Virus record (IMG/VR): IMGVR_UViG_3300017989_000057
Span: 62,001 to 126,000 of that record
Strand: one strand, 5' to 3'
DNA from: a virus
Length of the DNA stretch: 64,000 bases
The number at the start of each line of letters is the position of its first letter. Positions within the stretch are counted from its first letter, which is position 1. Shown in pieces: positions 21,114 to 28,841 of the stretch. The notes under the pieces are model-generated. The model saw nothing but the letters and a program-made list of their open reading frames with translations, was not told the DNA's origin and did no database searches. The position numbers were made by a program, and so were the translations under genes.

Positions 21114-21755
21114 ATGGCAGCAGCGATTAACTTCTATGCAGGGCAAGGTGGTGGAACCTGGGTCGATCTGAATTCGTCTGGTCTAGGCTTTTTCGGTGCA
21201 TCGTTTGGAACTTCGGTTCAAGTCGGGGAGTATCAGGATAGCACCTACATCAGCGCGAGTGACGGTAGTGCCCCAGCGGGTCCAGAAGCCACGAACTGCA
21301 AGTATGACACTGTGACTTCCGGTGTGATCATCGATGGTGCGGAAGCAGTCGTTCCGTCAGCGGTGGCGATCAACTCTGGTACGCTGAACATCCGTTTCAC
21401 GTTTGATACGGCTGTGAAGACCCAGAATTGTCAGCTTCGCATTTTTGACCGCTCTAATATCAACAATGGCGCTGAAGGTGTAACGACTCAGGTGCTTCAG
21501 GTGTGTAACGGTGGTTCTGGTGTTAGTTCCAGTGGTACAGCGCTTGCTCCGGGTAGCCATCCTGGATGGATTGCACCATCTGGTTCTGGCGTCACGGTGC
21601 CTTTGCTGAGCAGTCCAGGTGAGAGTGGCTTGAGTCCGTCTGGTACGGATACTCAGGACGATCGTCACGACTGGTACGTTTGCATTTCGGCTACGCCGTT
21701 GAGTATCGGTTCGAAGGAGAACTTCGGACTGTACGTCCAGCTTGAGTATCTGTAA
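21114..21755 (+). CDS. Small structural protein, paralogue B (GC-rich copy)
   Basis: This 213-aa paralogue of the 16.9-kb gene shares the Y-A-G, S-G-L-G-F-F-G, L-N-I-R-F-T and H-D-W-Y-V ... E-Y-L landmarks. ATG 21114 is chosen over an in-frame GTG at 21105, because GGGAGGGGGTG precedes it at a good distance and the start then matches the paralogue. The codons are GC-rich, unlike paralogue A. The gene is bracketed by a TATAAT upstream and a strong intrinsic terminator downstream. This suggests separate and possibly high expression, as expected for an abundant virion component (inference). The exact role is unknown. Confidence 0.65.
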   Translation: MAAAINFYAGQGGGTWVDLNSSGLGFFGASFGTSVQVGEYQDSTYISASDGSAPAGPEATNCKYDTVTSGVIIDGAEAVVPSAVAINSGTLNIRFTFDTAVKTQNCQLRIFDRSNINNGAEGVTTQVLQVCNGGSGVSSSGTALAPGSHPGWIAPSGSGVTVPLLSSPGESGLSPSGTDTQDDRHDWYVCISATPLSIGSKENFGLYVQLEYL

Positions 21756-21779
21756 TCCACAGTCAGCAACGAATCAGGG

Positions 21780-21826
21780 GGGGGCGTTCCGTGACCCGAC
21801 GCGGATAGCCCCCTTTTCTCTTTCTT
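21780..21826 (+). terminator. Rho-independent terminator
   Basis: GGGGGC (21780-21785) pairs with GCCCCC (21808-21813), and the loop can pair further through CCG/CGG. The stem is followed by TTTTCTCTTTCTT. It lies 25 nt after the stop of structural paralogue B and ahead of the small nuclease gene. Confidence 0.8.
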
Positions 21827-21835
21827 GGGTGACCT

Positions 21836-22153
21836 ATGTGGCAAAAAACAACAGGACTTGACGGAGAGATTTACGATTCAAAATCTGAAGCCGACGTGGC
21901 AGATTGGCTTCTTGTCAACGATATCGAATATGTGCCGCACAAACGACTACCAAAACCGAGCCGTAGTATCTGTGACTTTTATCTACCTGAATACGATTTG
22001 TGGGTCGAATATGATGGGTTGATGGAGGTTCGTGCGGACAACAAGTTGGAACGAAAAAAGGCATTCTATGAGAAACACGGGTTGAAATTCTTGGTCATTA
22101 CCAGAGATCATTGGCAAAGAGACTTACTGGAGCGGATAGAACTAGGAGGATAG
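21836..22153 (+). CDS. Small PD-(D/E)XK-type endonuclease
   Basis: This is a 105-aa protein. After an N-terminal helix with S-K-S-E-A-D, the core reads C-D-F-Y-L-P, ten residues, then W-V-E-Y-D-G. This is the D ... E-x-(D) arrangement of compact restriction-fold nucleases related to Vsr/DUF559 proteins. A helix with L-E-R-K-K-A-F-Y-E-K and a final strand L-K-F-L-V-I-T complete the fold. A similar fold occurs in the gene at 50.35-50.71 kb. It starts just after the terminator, so its transcription may depend on read-through. A DNA-processing or mobile-endonuclease role is inferred. Confidence 0.6.
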   Translation: MWQKTTGLDGEIYDSKSEADVADWLLVNDIEYVPHKRLPKPSRSICDFYLPEYDLWVEYDGLMEVRADNKLERKKAFYEKHGLKFLVITRDHWQRDLLERIELGG

Positions 22154-22154
22154 A

Positions 22155-22511
22155 ATGACGAAGAAACAAAATACCTTATATGGTGTTGTTGGTCTATTCA
22201 TAGGTATCTTCGGAGGTATTGTCGGCACAGCATTCTCTATGGGGGCTGAAAAACAACGAGTTCAGGATGCAATTACGGCCACAAACGTTCGTATCACCAA
22301 CATGGAGGAAAAACAAGATGCCCATGAAACGGATGTCGAAAACGAAATGGACCGCTATGCTGAAATCATAGCGGCCCACATGACTCAATTACAAGAGAAT
22401 ATCGCCCGCCTCAATAATACTGTTGGCGATTTGCGCACTGATGTCCATGTGCTAAAAGCACTGATGGAACGAATGGAGATTGATCTGAAAGCAAGGAGCG
22501 CTCCAGACTAA
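22155..22511 (+). CDS. Membrane-anchored coiled-coil protein
   Basis: This 118-aa protein has AGGAGG 7 nt upstream of its ATG. Residues ~9-30 form one Gly/Ile/Phe-rich membrane segment near the N-terminus. The remaining ~85 residues are a charged heptad-patterned coiled coil. Small proteins of this build occur among phage lysis accessory and virion-associated proteins, but nothing here decides between them. The gene converges with the long minus-strand operon: its stop overlaps the opposing stop by 4 bp, and a 10-bp perfect palindrome (22495-22504) lies at the junction. Confidence 0.55.
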   Translation: MTKKQNTLYGVVGLFIGIFGGIVGTAFSMGAEKQRVQDAITATNVRITNMEEKQDAHETDVENEMDRYAEIIAAHMTQLQENIARLNNTVGDLRTDVHVLKALMERMEIDLKARSAPD

Positions 22512-22981
22512 CACCACCGGTACATCACTTCAATGGCACGACGCAACAGGGTGCTGAGGACACACGCCTCGCCCTTGCTGATAGCGTGCTGTACCACAGT
22601 CTTCTCTTCCCCTCGCTTAACGCTCAGGTAGATACGGAACCTTCCGTGCTCGTCCTTCCCGAAGTACAACACAGCATTCCCGCTCTGGTTGGAGTGGAAC
22701 AACCCCTTATGCTTGCCCTTCGATGCATCAAACGGGCCAATACCATCTTGGAGTCCCACCAGGACTGCCAAAAGCTCGCCGATATCAGCATCGCCCAGCT
22801 TGAAGCGAATCTTGTTGTCCCAGTCGAAACGGGCGTTATTGTCGTCGTCCTTGCCCTTCTGGTTCGCCATCTCCAGGAAGACGCAATCCTTTTTTGACCC
22901 CAGGTTCCACTGGGACGCAGCGCCGTTTCCGTCACCCTTCGCCTTGTAGAGCACAAAGCCCTTGCTGAATTCCTCAGCCAT
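22508..22981 (-). CDS. Possible PC4/Whirly-like ssDNA-binding protein
   Basis: This 157-aa protein is the last gene of the minus-strand run. It starts in a TAATG overlap with the gene before it, with GGGAG as ribosome site. Alternating strands, a K-I-R-F-K-L-G-D-A-D-I-G-E-L-L motif in the centre and an L-F-H segment recall nucleic-acid-binding proteins of the PC4/Whirly type. That likeness is from general pattern only. The neighbour upstream resembles a strand-annealing protein, which would fit a recombination pair. Alternatively it is an unrelated conserved phage protein. Confidence 0.45.
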   Translation of the reverse strand: MAEEFSKGFVLYKAKGDGNGAASQWNLGSKKDCVFLEMANQKGKDDDNNARFDWDNKIRFKLGDADIGELLAVLVGLQDGIGPFDASKGKHKGLFHSNQSGNAVLYFGKDEHGRFRIYLSVKRGEEKTVVQHAISKGEACVLSTLLRRAIEVMYRWC

Positions 22982-23889
22982 TACTCGTCTCCCTTCTGTT
23001 CCTTCATCTTCCGCATCTCTGTTGCGGCAGCAAGCGCGTCCTCGTAGGACAACGATTGCAGATTGACATCACCCGTTTGGTCGTTGAGTTCGTATTCGAT
23101 TCCGAGTCCATCCAACACGTCCGAAATCTTGAAGCCGTGGCGGTCAGATATCAGACGAATCATGCTGATCTGGCTGGTGTGGATCGGACCACCCTTTTGG
23201 ATATCCGCAGCGGTCGCTACGGTCTTGCTCACCTCTTCAGCAGCCACTACACGCCGCAGACACAGGGCGTTGCGATACATCCTGCCTTTGGCCCGTGTGT
23301 CGGCCATAGCCACCAGATACGTGGCGTAGTCCTCAAAGCAGTTCTCGCTGTGTGCGTCGGCCAGGGCTTCGAATCGCTTCTCCCTGCCTTCGGGGGTTAG
23401 AAATACACCCCACGCTTTTGCACATGCGCGGAATCGGTTGTCCTCGGTAGGCGCAGCAAGCAGATCGCAGCCTTCCTCGATCAGTTCCCCGACGAGTTCG
23501 CCCGCGACACGCCTGAGCCCTTCGACCCGTGGATTCTGCCCATCCACTTCATCTTCCAGGAACTTCCCCAGCACATACTGAGTCCATCCCGGATCGCTTG
23601 GTGTTGGAGGATCAAGCTTTTCCGGCTGAGGTTCACCAGTGTCGGCCCCCTCATCTGTTGTGTCAGGCCCAACGGCAACGCCCACATCGTCATCTTCCTC
23701 AACAGAAGATAGAATGGCAAGACCTTCCTCGCCCTTTTTGTGGGCCTGAAGCTTGGCAAGCAACTCTGGTCGCTTGAGCTTTTTGCCGTCTGTGTCCAAC
23801 AACTGCTCTTCCGTATAGCCGAGAGCCAATAGTGCATCCTTGAGTTCTTTCTTCCCCATCCGAGTTGGTGGTTTCGTCTCAGTCGTCAT
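22981..23889 (-). CDS. Putative single-strand annealing/recombination protein with SAP/HeH-like N-terminus
   Basis: This is a 302-aa protein. Residues ~10-50 form a helix-extended-helix/SAP-like unit (K-K-E-L-K-D-A-L-L and L-L-A-K-L). An acidic Pro/Asp/Glu linker runs to ~100. A core follows with F-R-A-C-A-K-A, D-A-H-S-E-N and M-A-D-T-R-A-K-x-R-x-x-R-N-A, a pattern seen in Rad52/Erf-type annealing proteins. A final ~60-aa helical domain begins T-S-Q-I-S-M-I-R-L-I. The start has GGAG upstream and overlaps the preceding gene. The annealing role is inferred. No recombination partner other than RecA (51-52 kb) was identified. Confidence 0.45.
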   Translation of the reverse strand: MTTETKPPTRMGKKELKDALLALGYTEEQLLDTDGKKLKRPELLAKLQAHKKGEEGLAILSSVEEDDDVGVAVGPDTTDEGADTGEPQPEKLDPPTPSDPGWTQYVLGKFLEDEVDGQNPRVEGLRRVAGELVGELIEEGCDLLAAPTEDNRFRACAKAWGVFLTPEGREKRFEALADAHSENCFEDYATYLVAMADTRAKGRMYRNALCLRRVVAAEEVSKTVATAADIQKGGPIHTSQISMIRLISDRHGFKISDVLDGLGIEYELNDQTGDVNLQSLSYEDALAAATEMRKMKEQKGDE

Positions 23890-24475
23890 TCTTCATCTCC
23901 GTTAACACAAACTTCGACAGTGCTTCGGCATCGCAGTCGGGGATTACCTCAGAACAAACCTTGATGCCAAATTCTTCTTCAATCAGTTCCATGTGAGACT
24001 CGTGTCTCACAATGACTCGTACCCTTGGGTCACAAAATGCAGGTTCCAGTTCTGCGGGTTCAATGTGTGATTTGCCGATGAATTCTGGATCGAAAGCATA
24101 GTGATAAACGATCGGTGCATTGCTGGCCAACGCCTCGATTGTAGTTCCAATACTTGTTGCGATGAGTGGATAGTGATGCCATCTGACCAGATCGGAAACA
24201 CCGAAAACTGGGCATAGAGGCGGTAGACATGAGGGGATCAGGTGTTGAGTGAAGATGCAAATGTCGAGACCCGCATATGTTTTACATAGTCGGTTGATTG
24301 AATTGAGCCCCAAGTATGTTAAATGAGACACCGCTAGGTGGTTGAAAACAAACCCGACCAGTGCTTGATCATCATCTAGCTTGAGACCAAGCTTAGCCAT
24401 TTCTTCGGCAGCACTTGCCTTTCTTTGGACGGCTTCCTTGTGCTTGATGTTTTTCTGCTTTTTTTTCTTAGCCAT
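23879..24475 (-). CDS. Glycosyltransferase-like protein (single GT-B-type domain)
   Basis: This 198-aa protein starts at ATG 24475, because GAGGTG precedes it and the resulting N-terminus is the basic M-A-K-K-K-K stretch. A longer frame upstream lacks a site and lies in the previous gene. Residues ~100-190 contain A-T-S-I-G-T-T-I-E-A-L-A-S-N-A-P-I-V followed by I-P-D-C-D, typical of the nucleotide-sugar half of GT-B enzymes. At half normal size it lacks a clear acceptor domain, so it may work with a partner or be degenerate. It is the last gene of the glycosyltransferase series. Confidence 0.55.
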   Translation of the reverse strand: MAKKKKQKNIKHKEAVQRKASAAEEMAKLGLKLDDDQALVGFVFNHLAVSHLTYLGLNSINRLCKTYAGLDICIFTQHLIPSCLPPLCPVFGVSDLVRWHHYPLIATSIGTTIEALASNAPIVYHYAFDPEFIGKSHIEPAELEPAFCDPRVRVIVRHESHMELIEEEFGIKVCSEVIPDCDAEALSKFVLTEMKNDD

Positions 24476-25238
24476 TCGGAGCACCTCTGCGCTGAGCCGC
24501 CATTTGCTTTGCTGCCGTCTCACACTGAGCAATAGATTGTTTAGTTGCTGCGTCTAGTTCACAAACGATATTGTGGTGTAGTGGTGCTGGTATGTGATAG
24601 ATTAACCCAATTTCTGATATCCGAAGTAGCATGTCGTAATCGTCTCGAATTGGCATCTGAGCATTGAAACCGTTTTTGAGTTTAGGGAATAGTTGTGGAC
24701 GCATCAGAAAGTTTCGGTCATAGGGGAATCCAGCCAAGAGTCTTTGCATGTCAAAAGAGCATCGGAACACTCTCTCTACTCTGCCATCGGGATGATGGTT
24801 ATCGCAATCGCTCACGACACATGCAACTGATGGTTGTGTGCTGCAAACTCTAATCGCCTGTGCAATTTTGTCTGGTGCGTACCAGCTTGTTGGGTCCATG
24901 AAACCAAACAGGGTAACACCCTGCCACTTCATTTGTAGTGCAACGTTCAGTGTGTCACCAATGGTGCTGAGTCTCTTTCGGAATATTTTGACCGGTGTCC
25001 CATCAAGCTCACCGTCAAATTGCGGCGGCATTCCTGTTTGTTCGTCGATGGTGACAGGTTCGGCACCGAGCAATTTGCACAATACATCATAGGTGCCGTC
25101 TGTGCTGTCATTGTCTCCGACGATGATCTGATTGGCCGGGCGGATACCCTTGCTTACTGATCGCAAGGCACGTTCGATTGTTTTGGCGTTATTGTGGGTT
25201 GCAATCACTACTGTTACGTTTTCTTTGTCTTTTATCAT
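24468..25238 (-). CDS. Family 2 (GT-A) glycosyltransferase
   Basis: This 256-aa protein starts at ATG 25238, in a classic ATGA overlap with the preceding stop. A GTG further upstream is less likely. The N-terminal strand V-T-V-V-I-A-T-H-N-N-A, the G-D-N-D-S-T-D-G-T motif and a central M-D-P-T-S-W (metal-binding position) are characteristic of GT2 enzymes. R-D-D-Y-D near residue 205 is the probable catalytic-base region. It should transfer a sugar from a nucleotide donor. Neither donor nor acceptor can be read from the sequence. Confidence 0.85.
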   Translation of the reverse strand: MIKDKENVTVVIATHNNAKTIERALRSVSKGIRPANQIIVGDNDSTDGTYDVLCKLLGAEPVTIDEQTGMPPQFDGELDGTPVKIFRKRLSTIGDTLNVALQMKWQGVTLFGFMDPTSWYAPDKIAQAIRVCSTQPSVACVVSDCDNHHPDGRVERVFRCSFDMQRLLAGFPYDRNFLMRPQLFPKLKNGFNAQMPIRDDYDMLLRISEIGLIYHIPAPLHHNIVCELDAATKQSIAQCETAAKQMAAQRRGAPNG

Positions 25239-25999
25239 ATCAACCAACAATCCGTGCAAAACCACGTAAGTCCCATCTCCGTCTCAGCTTCTTCTTTCCT
25301 CAACTGTGTCATGAATGGTTCCGCCTGGGGAGAAGTCATTAGTGCTCGATAGGGTGCGGTGATAAATAAACCATAATGAAGTTGAAGAGGTGCTATCGCG
25401 GTAGTTCCTATGGTAAATGGGAATGACCAATGGATTACGCGACTTGGTACGTGCTGAACCATTTTAGCAAAAATCTGGAAATTTCTGAGTGCATTGCCAG
25501 CCGGAATTGCCATGAAAAACGGAGACTTCACTTGCTTGGACAGCCTGCGGATCGTATCACCTCGCTGGTCAATCGATTCATGTAATGCACTGCTGTCAAC
25601 CACAATTTCTACCGGCTGCTTTTTGGTTTTGAGATACTGTAGTGCGAGGTTCTGTCTTGCCCCAAAGCCGGTTACATCCATGATGATAACTTTGCCGGTG
25701 TATGGCACATACCAATCCTCATCTAGCGTTTTTCGCAAATCGTCGATGGTGTTTCTACCTTCATCGAAGAATACCAGAAGGTCCATTTTGAGAGCCCGTT
25801 CCTCAATGACTTTCTGGTACAACTTACCCAAATCTGTGGTGTTCTGTTTTTTAGCCCACTTGTGGCTCCGACACATTCGGCAGTATCCCGGAGCGAATGC
25901 CTTGCCATCCTTGATGGCGCATAGTTGGTGTAGAGTACACCCCTTGCCCCGATCATCTTTGTGTAAAAAACAACAGCCTTCACATCCGGTTGTTATCAT
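25235..25999 (-). CDS. Cys-rich N-terminal protein in glycosyltransferase operon
   Basis: This 254-aa protein has an N-terminal ~45 residues dense in cysteines (G-C-E-G-C-C, G-C-T-L-H, L-C-A, Y-C-R-M-C-R-S), a likely zinc or Fe-S site. The C-terminal ~180 residues alternate strands and helices (V-I-I-M-D-V-T-G, V-E-I-V-V-D-S), resembling a GT-A fold but without a clear D-x-D motif. It overlaps both neighbours by ATGA junctions, so it is co-translated with a GT2 enzyme and a methyltransferase-like protein. A glycosyltransferase-like or regulatory role is possible. I do not recognise the family. Confidence 0.5.
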   Translation of the reverse strand: MITTGCEGCCFLHKDDRGKGCTLHQLCAIKDGKAFAPGYCRMCRSHKWAKKQNTTDLGKLYQKVIEERALKMDLLVFFDEGRNTIDDLRKTLDEDWYVPYTGKVIIMDVTGFGARQNLALQYLKTKKQPVEIVVDSSALHESIDQRGDTIRRLSKQVKSPFFMAIPAGNALRNFQIFAKMVQHVPSRVIHWSFPFTIGTTAIAPLQLHYGLFITAPYRALMTSPQAEPFMTQLRKEEAETEMGLTWFCTDCWLI

Positions 26000-26466
26000 T
26001 TCACCGCCTCGACATAAATGGCCACACCCTCGTATCTCTTAACAGAAATGGTCAGCCCAACCTCCTGTAGAACATCGAGCAGCGTAGCGGCGTCCATGAT
26101 CGATAGACGAGAATCGCCAGCCTCTTGGGTACCAAGTACCATCTGCGAGAACTCTTGTAGATTGAACTGCCCTTGAGCAAATGCTTTGGCGATAGCATGA
26201 CAGTCTGGCATCAGAATCTTCAGCGTACCGCCAGCGGCTAGTTTTTGTGCCCAGTTGGCCAAAGCTGGCTGTACTGCGTTGGTCGGTAGGTATTCGATAC
26301 AATCCAAAGCAATGATTTCTTCGACCGTGTTGTCTTCGGTCAACCAATCAAGTGTTTGGATGTCTCCCTGTCGGTATAGGTCCGGTGGTATTTGGCCCGG
26401 AGGCAGACGATCGATGTTGACGTATCCCGACCGAATATCGTTGCCACATCCTAGGTTTAATCGCAT
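25996..26466 (-). CDS. SAM-dependent methyltransferase-like protein
   Basis: This is a 156-aa protein. The start at 26466 is supported by GGAG six bases upstream and puts L-N-L-G-C-G, the class I methyltransferase motif I, at the N-terminus. Y-V-N-I-D-R-L follows as the acidic-loop strand, and G-G-T-L-K-I-L-M-P-D as a later core strand. It is shorter than typical (~200 aa) and resembles the small predicted methyltransferases found among glycan genes. It ends in an ATGA overlap with the Cys-rich gene. Confidence 0.65.
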   Translation of the reverse strand: MRLNLGCGNDIRSGYVNIDRLPPGQIPPDLYRQGDIQTLDWLTEDNTVEEIIALDCIEYLPTNAVQPALANWAQKLAAGGTLKILMPDCHAIAKAFAQGQFNLQEFSQMVLGTQEAGDSRLSIMDAATLLDVLQEVGLTISVKRYEGVAIYVEAVK

Positions 26467-26478
26467 AACTTTCTCCAA

Positions 26479-26652
26479 TTAAATACGTTTCCATGTTTTC
26501 CTATTAACAATATTTTTGATAGTTGGTTGCTGAACTTCAAACATCGATGCCAATTTTCGTTGTGAATATTGTTTTTGCCCAGAAGATAATATCAATGCAT
26601 ATAATCTTCGTATCTCTAGAACTTGTTTTTCTGTATTAAATCCTATACCCAT
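26479..26652 (-). CDS. Free-standing 57-aa helix-turn-helix protein related to HNH homing endonuclease tails
   Basis: This short gene lies in the gap between a glycosyltransferase and the methyltransferase-like gene. It starts ATG 26652, overlaps the preceding gene by 10 bp and ends TAA at 26479. The product reads E-I-R-R-L-Y-A ... Y-S-Q-R-K-L-A-S-M-F-E-V-Q-Q-P-T-I then I-V-N-R-K-T-W-K. This is the same layout as the C-terminal DNA-binding tails of the HNH proteins at 55.5 and 57 kb (I-V-N-R-K-K-W and I-K-R-R-K-L-W-K). No HNH domain is attached. The gene is strongly AT-rich against GC-balanced neighbours. It is probably a remnant or a minimal descendant of a homing endonuclease. Confidence 0.7.
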   Translation of the reverse strand: MGIGFNTEKQVLEIRRLYALILSSGQKQYSQRKLASMFEVQQPTIKNIVNRKTWKRI

Positions 26653-27662
26653 CTACCTGCGGGGCATCTAGCCACTTTCCAAAATGCCTCATTCCATTCG
26701 TCAAGAAAACGTTGCTGACCGAATGTTTCCAGCACAGTTTTTCTACCGGCAGCGCCAATCTCACGGGCCATATCCTGGTCCGCGATCAACTCCTGTAGCC
26801 GCTCTTTCATGGTGACCGGATCGTTTGTGATAAAACCATTCACCCCATCTTCGATGAATTCAGGGATTGATGTTGTCGCTGTTGTGACAATAGGACAACC
26901 CACAGACATCGCTTCCAGCAGAGAGAATGGGCAAGACGACCAAAGGGTGGTGTTCAAGAACACGGATGCGTGGCGGTAAAGTTCCCGTAAGTGATCAGCG
27001 CTATCAGCCATCTTTGAGAAGCCGGGTGTTTCTCCCCACGGGTTGACTTCGAGCCCCTGTGTGACTTCTTTCCATAGGGAAAATCCACATATCCTGTCAC
27101 GATTGATGTAATCCCAAACGGCGGTCATCACCTTGCCGTCTCCACCGATCCATCCATCCCAGTAGTCTGTGTCAATGCCGTGATGAATGATTTGCACGTC
27201 CGGGTCGTTGACATCATGGAACCATGCCCCAACCGAGAATCTGGCCACGAAGATGTTGTGATCGCATTTGAGGTGACCGATTCGCTCTGTTGTGGTATCG
27301 TCCCAGTCAGGCCACGGAAGCGTGTGTTCCATTTGTAGCAATGGACAGCTAAGTTGGGCTGCAATCTGAGACATAATGGGATAGTGATCAACCCTGTTCT
27401 GCGACAACACCAAGTCGAATGCCAAATCTGTTTTGAGTTGCTGTGGTATATCTCTGCCACTCAACACAAAGAAGTTGGGCGGCATTGGTCTTTCCTTGAC
27501 ATCCCACGGGTGGAATTTTGGATGATTGAGCATAAAGAAGTTGTGCCCTGTTCTGGCCAGCGTGGCGCTATAGGCTTCGTGATTATTCGCGTACAGGATA
27601 TTCAAGGGACGGCTTTCGTCCCTATTGATGCTTCTCAGTGCAGTTGAAAGTGGTGCTGCCAT
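26643..27662 (-). CDS. Family 4-like (GT-B) glycosyltransferase
   Basis: This 339-aa protein has GGAGG ahead of its ATG, which follows the previous stop directly. The C-terminal Rossmann half holds S-L-L-E-A-M-S-V-G-C-P-I-V and E-F-I-E-D-G-V-N-G-F, the E-x7-E region that binds the nucleotide sugar in retaining GT4 enzymes. I-I-H-H-G-I-D-T near residue 160 is also typical. The N-terminal acceptor half is shorter than in bacterial relatives. The substrate is unknown. It is part of a run of three adjacent GT-B genes. Confidence 0.85.
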   Translation of the reverse strand: MAAPLSTALRSINRDESRPLNILYANNHEAYSATLARTGHNFFMLNHPKFHPWDVKERPMPPNFFVLSGRDIPQQLKTDLAFDLVLSQNRVDHYPIMSQIAAQLSCPLLQMEHTLPWPDWDDTTTERIGHLKCDHNIFVARFSVGAWFHDVNDPDVQIIHHGIDTDYWDGWIGGDGKVMTAVWDYINRDRICGFSLWKEVTQGLEVNPWGETPGFSKMADSADHLRELYRHASVFLNTTLWSSCPFSLLEAMSVGCPIVTTATTSIPEFIEDGVNGFITNDPVTMKERLQELIADQDMAREIGAAGRKTVLETFGQQRFLDEWNEAFWKVARCPAGRWV

Positions 27663-28841
27663 TTATGCCTCCAGGAGTTCTCTTGCTATCGCACCTACTC
27701 GTTGGTAACTGAAGTTGGCAGCGCGTTCGCGGGCCGCTTTCTGCCGTCGATCTATCGATTCCTCATTCCATTCTTTGTAGGCTTGCCTCATGCAGTGGAT
27801 CAGGTGTTCCATGTCTGGATCGAACCATAGTTCGTCGCCAGTGTAAAGGTCTGGGAAACTGTCTGTGTGTCCGAAACATGGCGTCAGTTGTCCTCTGACC
27901 AACCAGCCACAATCAATCTCACCCGGCCACTTGAATCTGCGGGTCTCTGGTTCCCAGTATTCCGCAGCCTGTGGATACGTCAATTCCGGGAATGATCCCC
28001 AGTTGCTAAGTATTACTGGATTGCCAAACCCCATTGCGTCATGCGCCGGAATGCCCCAGGCTTCACCATGGCTCGCCAAAACGAAAACGTCGCAAGCTAC
28101 GTGAAGTTGATCAAGCTTCTGATCCGGCAGGAAATCGGTGATACAAGCTACGGGTGGATAGTACGGATGTCGGACATATGTGTGCAACGACTTTTTCACG
28201 TCGTCGATTGTTGACCGCAACAATTCGGTTGCTTCATCCGGGGATTTGCCAGGGACGCTGGTTTTGATGACGAGTGCCACATCGTCCCTGAGACTGAATG
28301 CTGTGTAGAACGCCCTCAAGACCGCTACCAGATTCTTGCGACGAGTCATCTCTCCGACCACATAAAACACGCACTTGTTTTTGAGCTTCTTGACTTCCAG
28401 CGGTGGAGGGGGATTGTCAAATCTAGTCGTGTCACAAGCACATGGGAAAATCTTAACTGGCACAGAGACATTGCTATCCTTCACTGCTTGGGCATTCTGT
28501 ATCGATGGCACCCATATTTCGTCCATCAGATTACAACAGTGTCCCCAATTCGACCTGCTAAAGTGGGTCGTTTCCCAGTCGAACATGCCTATGTTTCTAA
28601 CACCAGCCTTGTATTCGAACTGGTGCGGCAATACGTGCTGAACGACAACATCCACGTTGTCGGTTGTTTTACGTTCAAGGTGCTCAACTCTCTTGGCCAG
28701 TTCATGGTTGCTATGCGGAGACAGTTTGATAGCTCTCGCTACGACATCTATACCACCAGCTTCCATGGCGAGCATGTTATGAATAGCTTGGTTGGCATAG
28801 CCGGTACCATCACGATATACAGACAGGTATGCTACCTTCAT
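27663..28841 (-). CDS. Family 4-like (GT-B) glycosyltransferase
   Basis: This 392-aa protein begins in a TAATG overlap with the intein-containing glycosyltransferase gene. The N-terminus M-K-V-A-Y-L-S-V-Y-R-D-G-T-G-Y matches the glycine-rich acceptor-domain loop. The C-terminal half has V-F-V-L-A-S-H-G-E-A-W-G-I-P, then A-M-G-F-G-N-P-V-I-L, the donor-binding region. Y-V-V-G-E-M-T-R-R-K-N-L marks the start of the second Rossmann domain. Its size is normal for the family. Donor and acceptor are unknown. Confidence 0.87.
   Translation of the reverse strand: MKVAYLSVYRDGTGYANQAIHNMLAMEAGGIDVVARAIKLSPHSNHELAKRVEHLERKTTDNVDVVVQHVLPHQFEYKAGVRNIGMFDWETTHFSRSNWGHCCNLMDEIWVPSIQNAQAVKDSNVSVPVKIFPCACDTTRFDNPPPPLEVKKLKNKCVFYVVGEMTRRKNLVAVLRAFYTAFSLRDDVALVIKTSVPGKSPDEATELLRSTIDDVKKSLHTYVRHPYYPPVACITDFLPDQKLDQLHVACDVFVLASHGEAWGIPAHDAMGFGNPVILSNWGSFPELTYPQAAEYWEPETRRFKWPGEIDCGWLVRGQLTPCFGHTDSFPDLYTGDELWFDPDMEHLIHCMRQAYKEWNEESIDRRQKAARERAANFSYQRVGAIARELLEA

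Noticed and set aside
22495-22504. The palindrome GGAGCGCTCC at the convergent gene junction as a bidirectional terminator
   Set aside because: It has no loop and no T-run on either side, so it cannot form a standard terminator hairpin.
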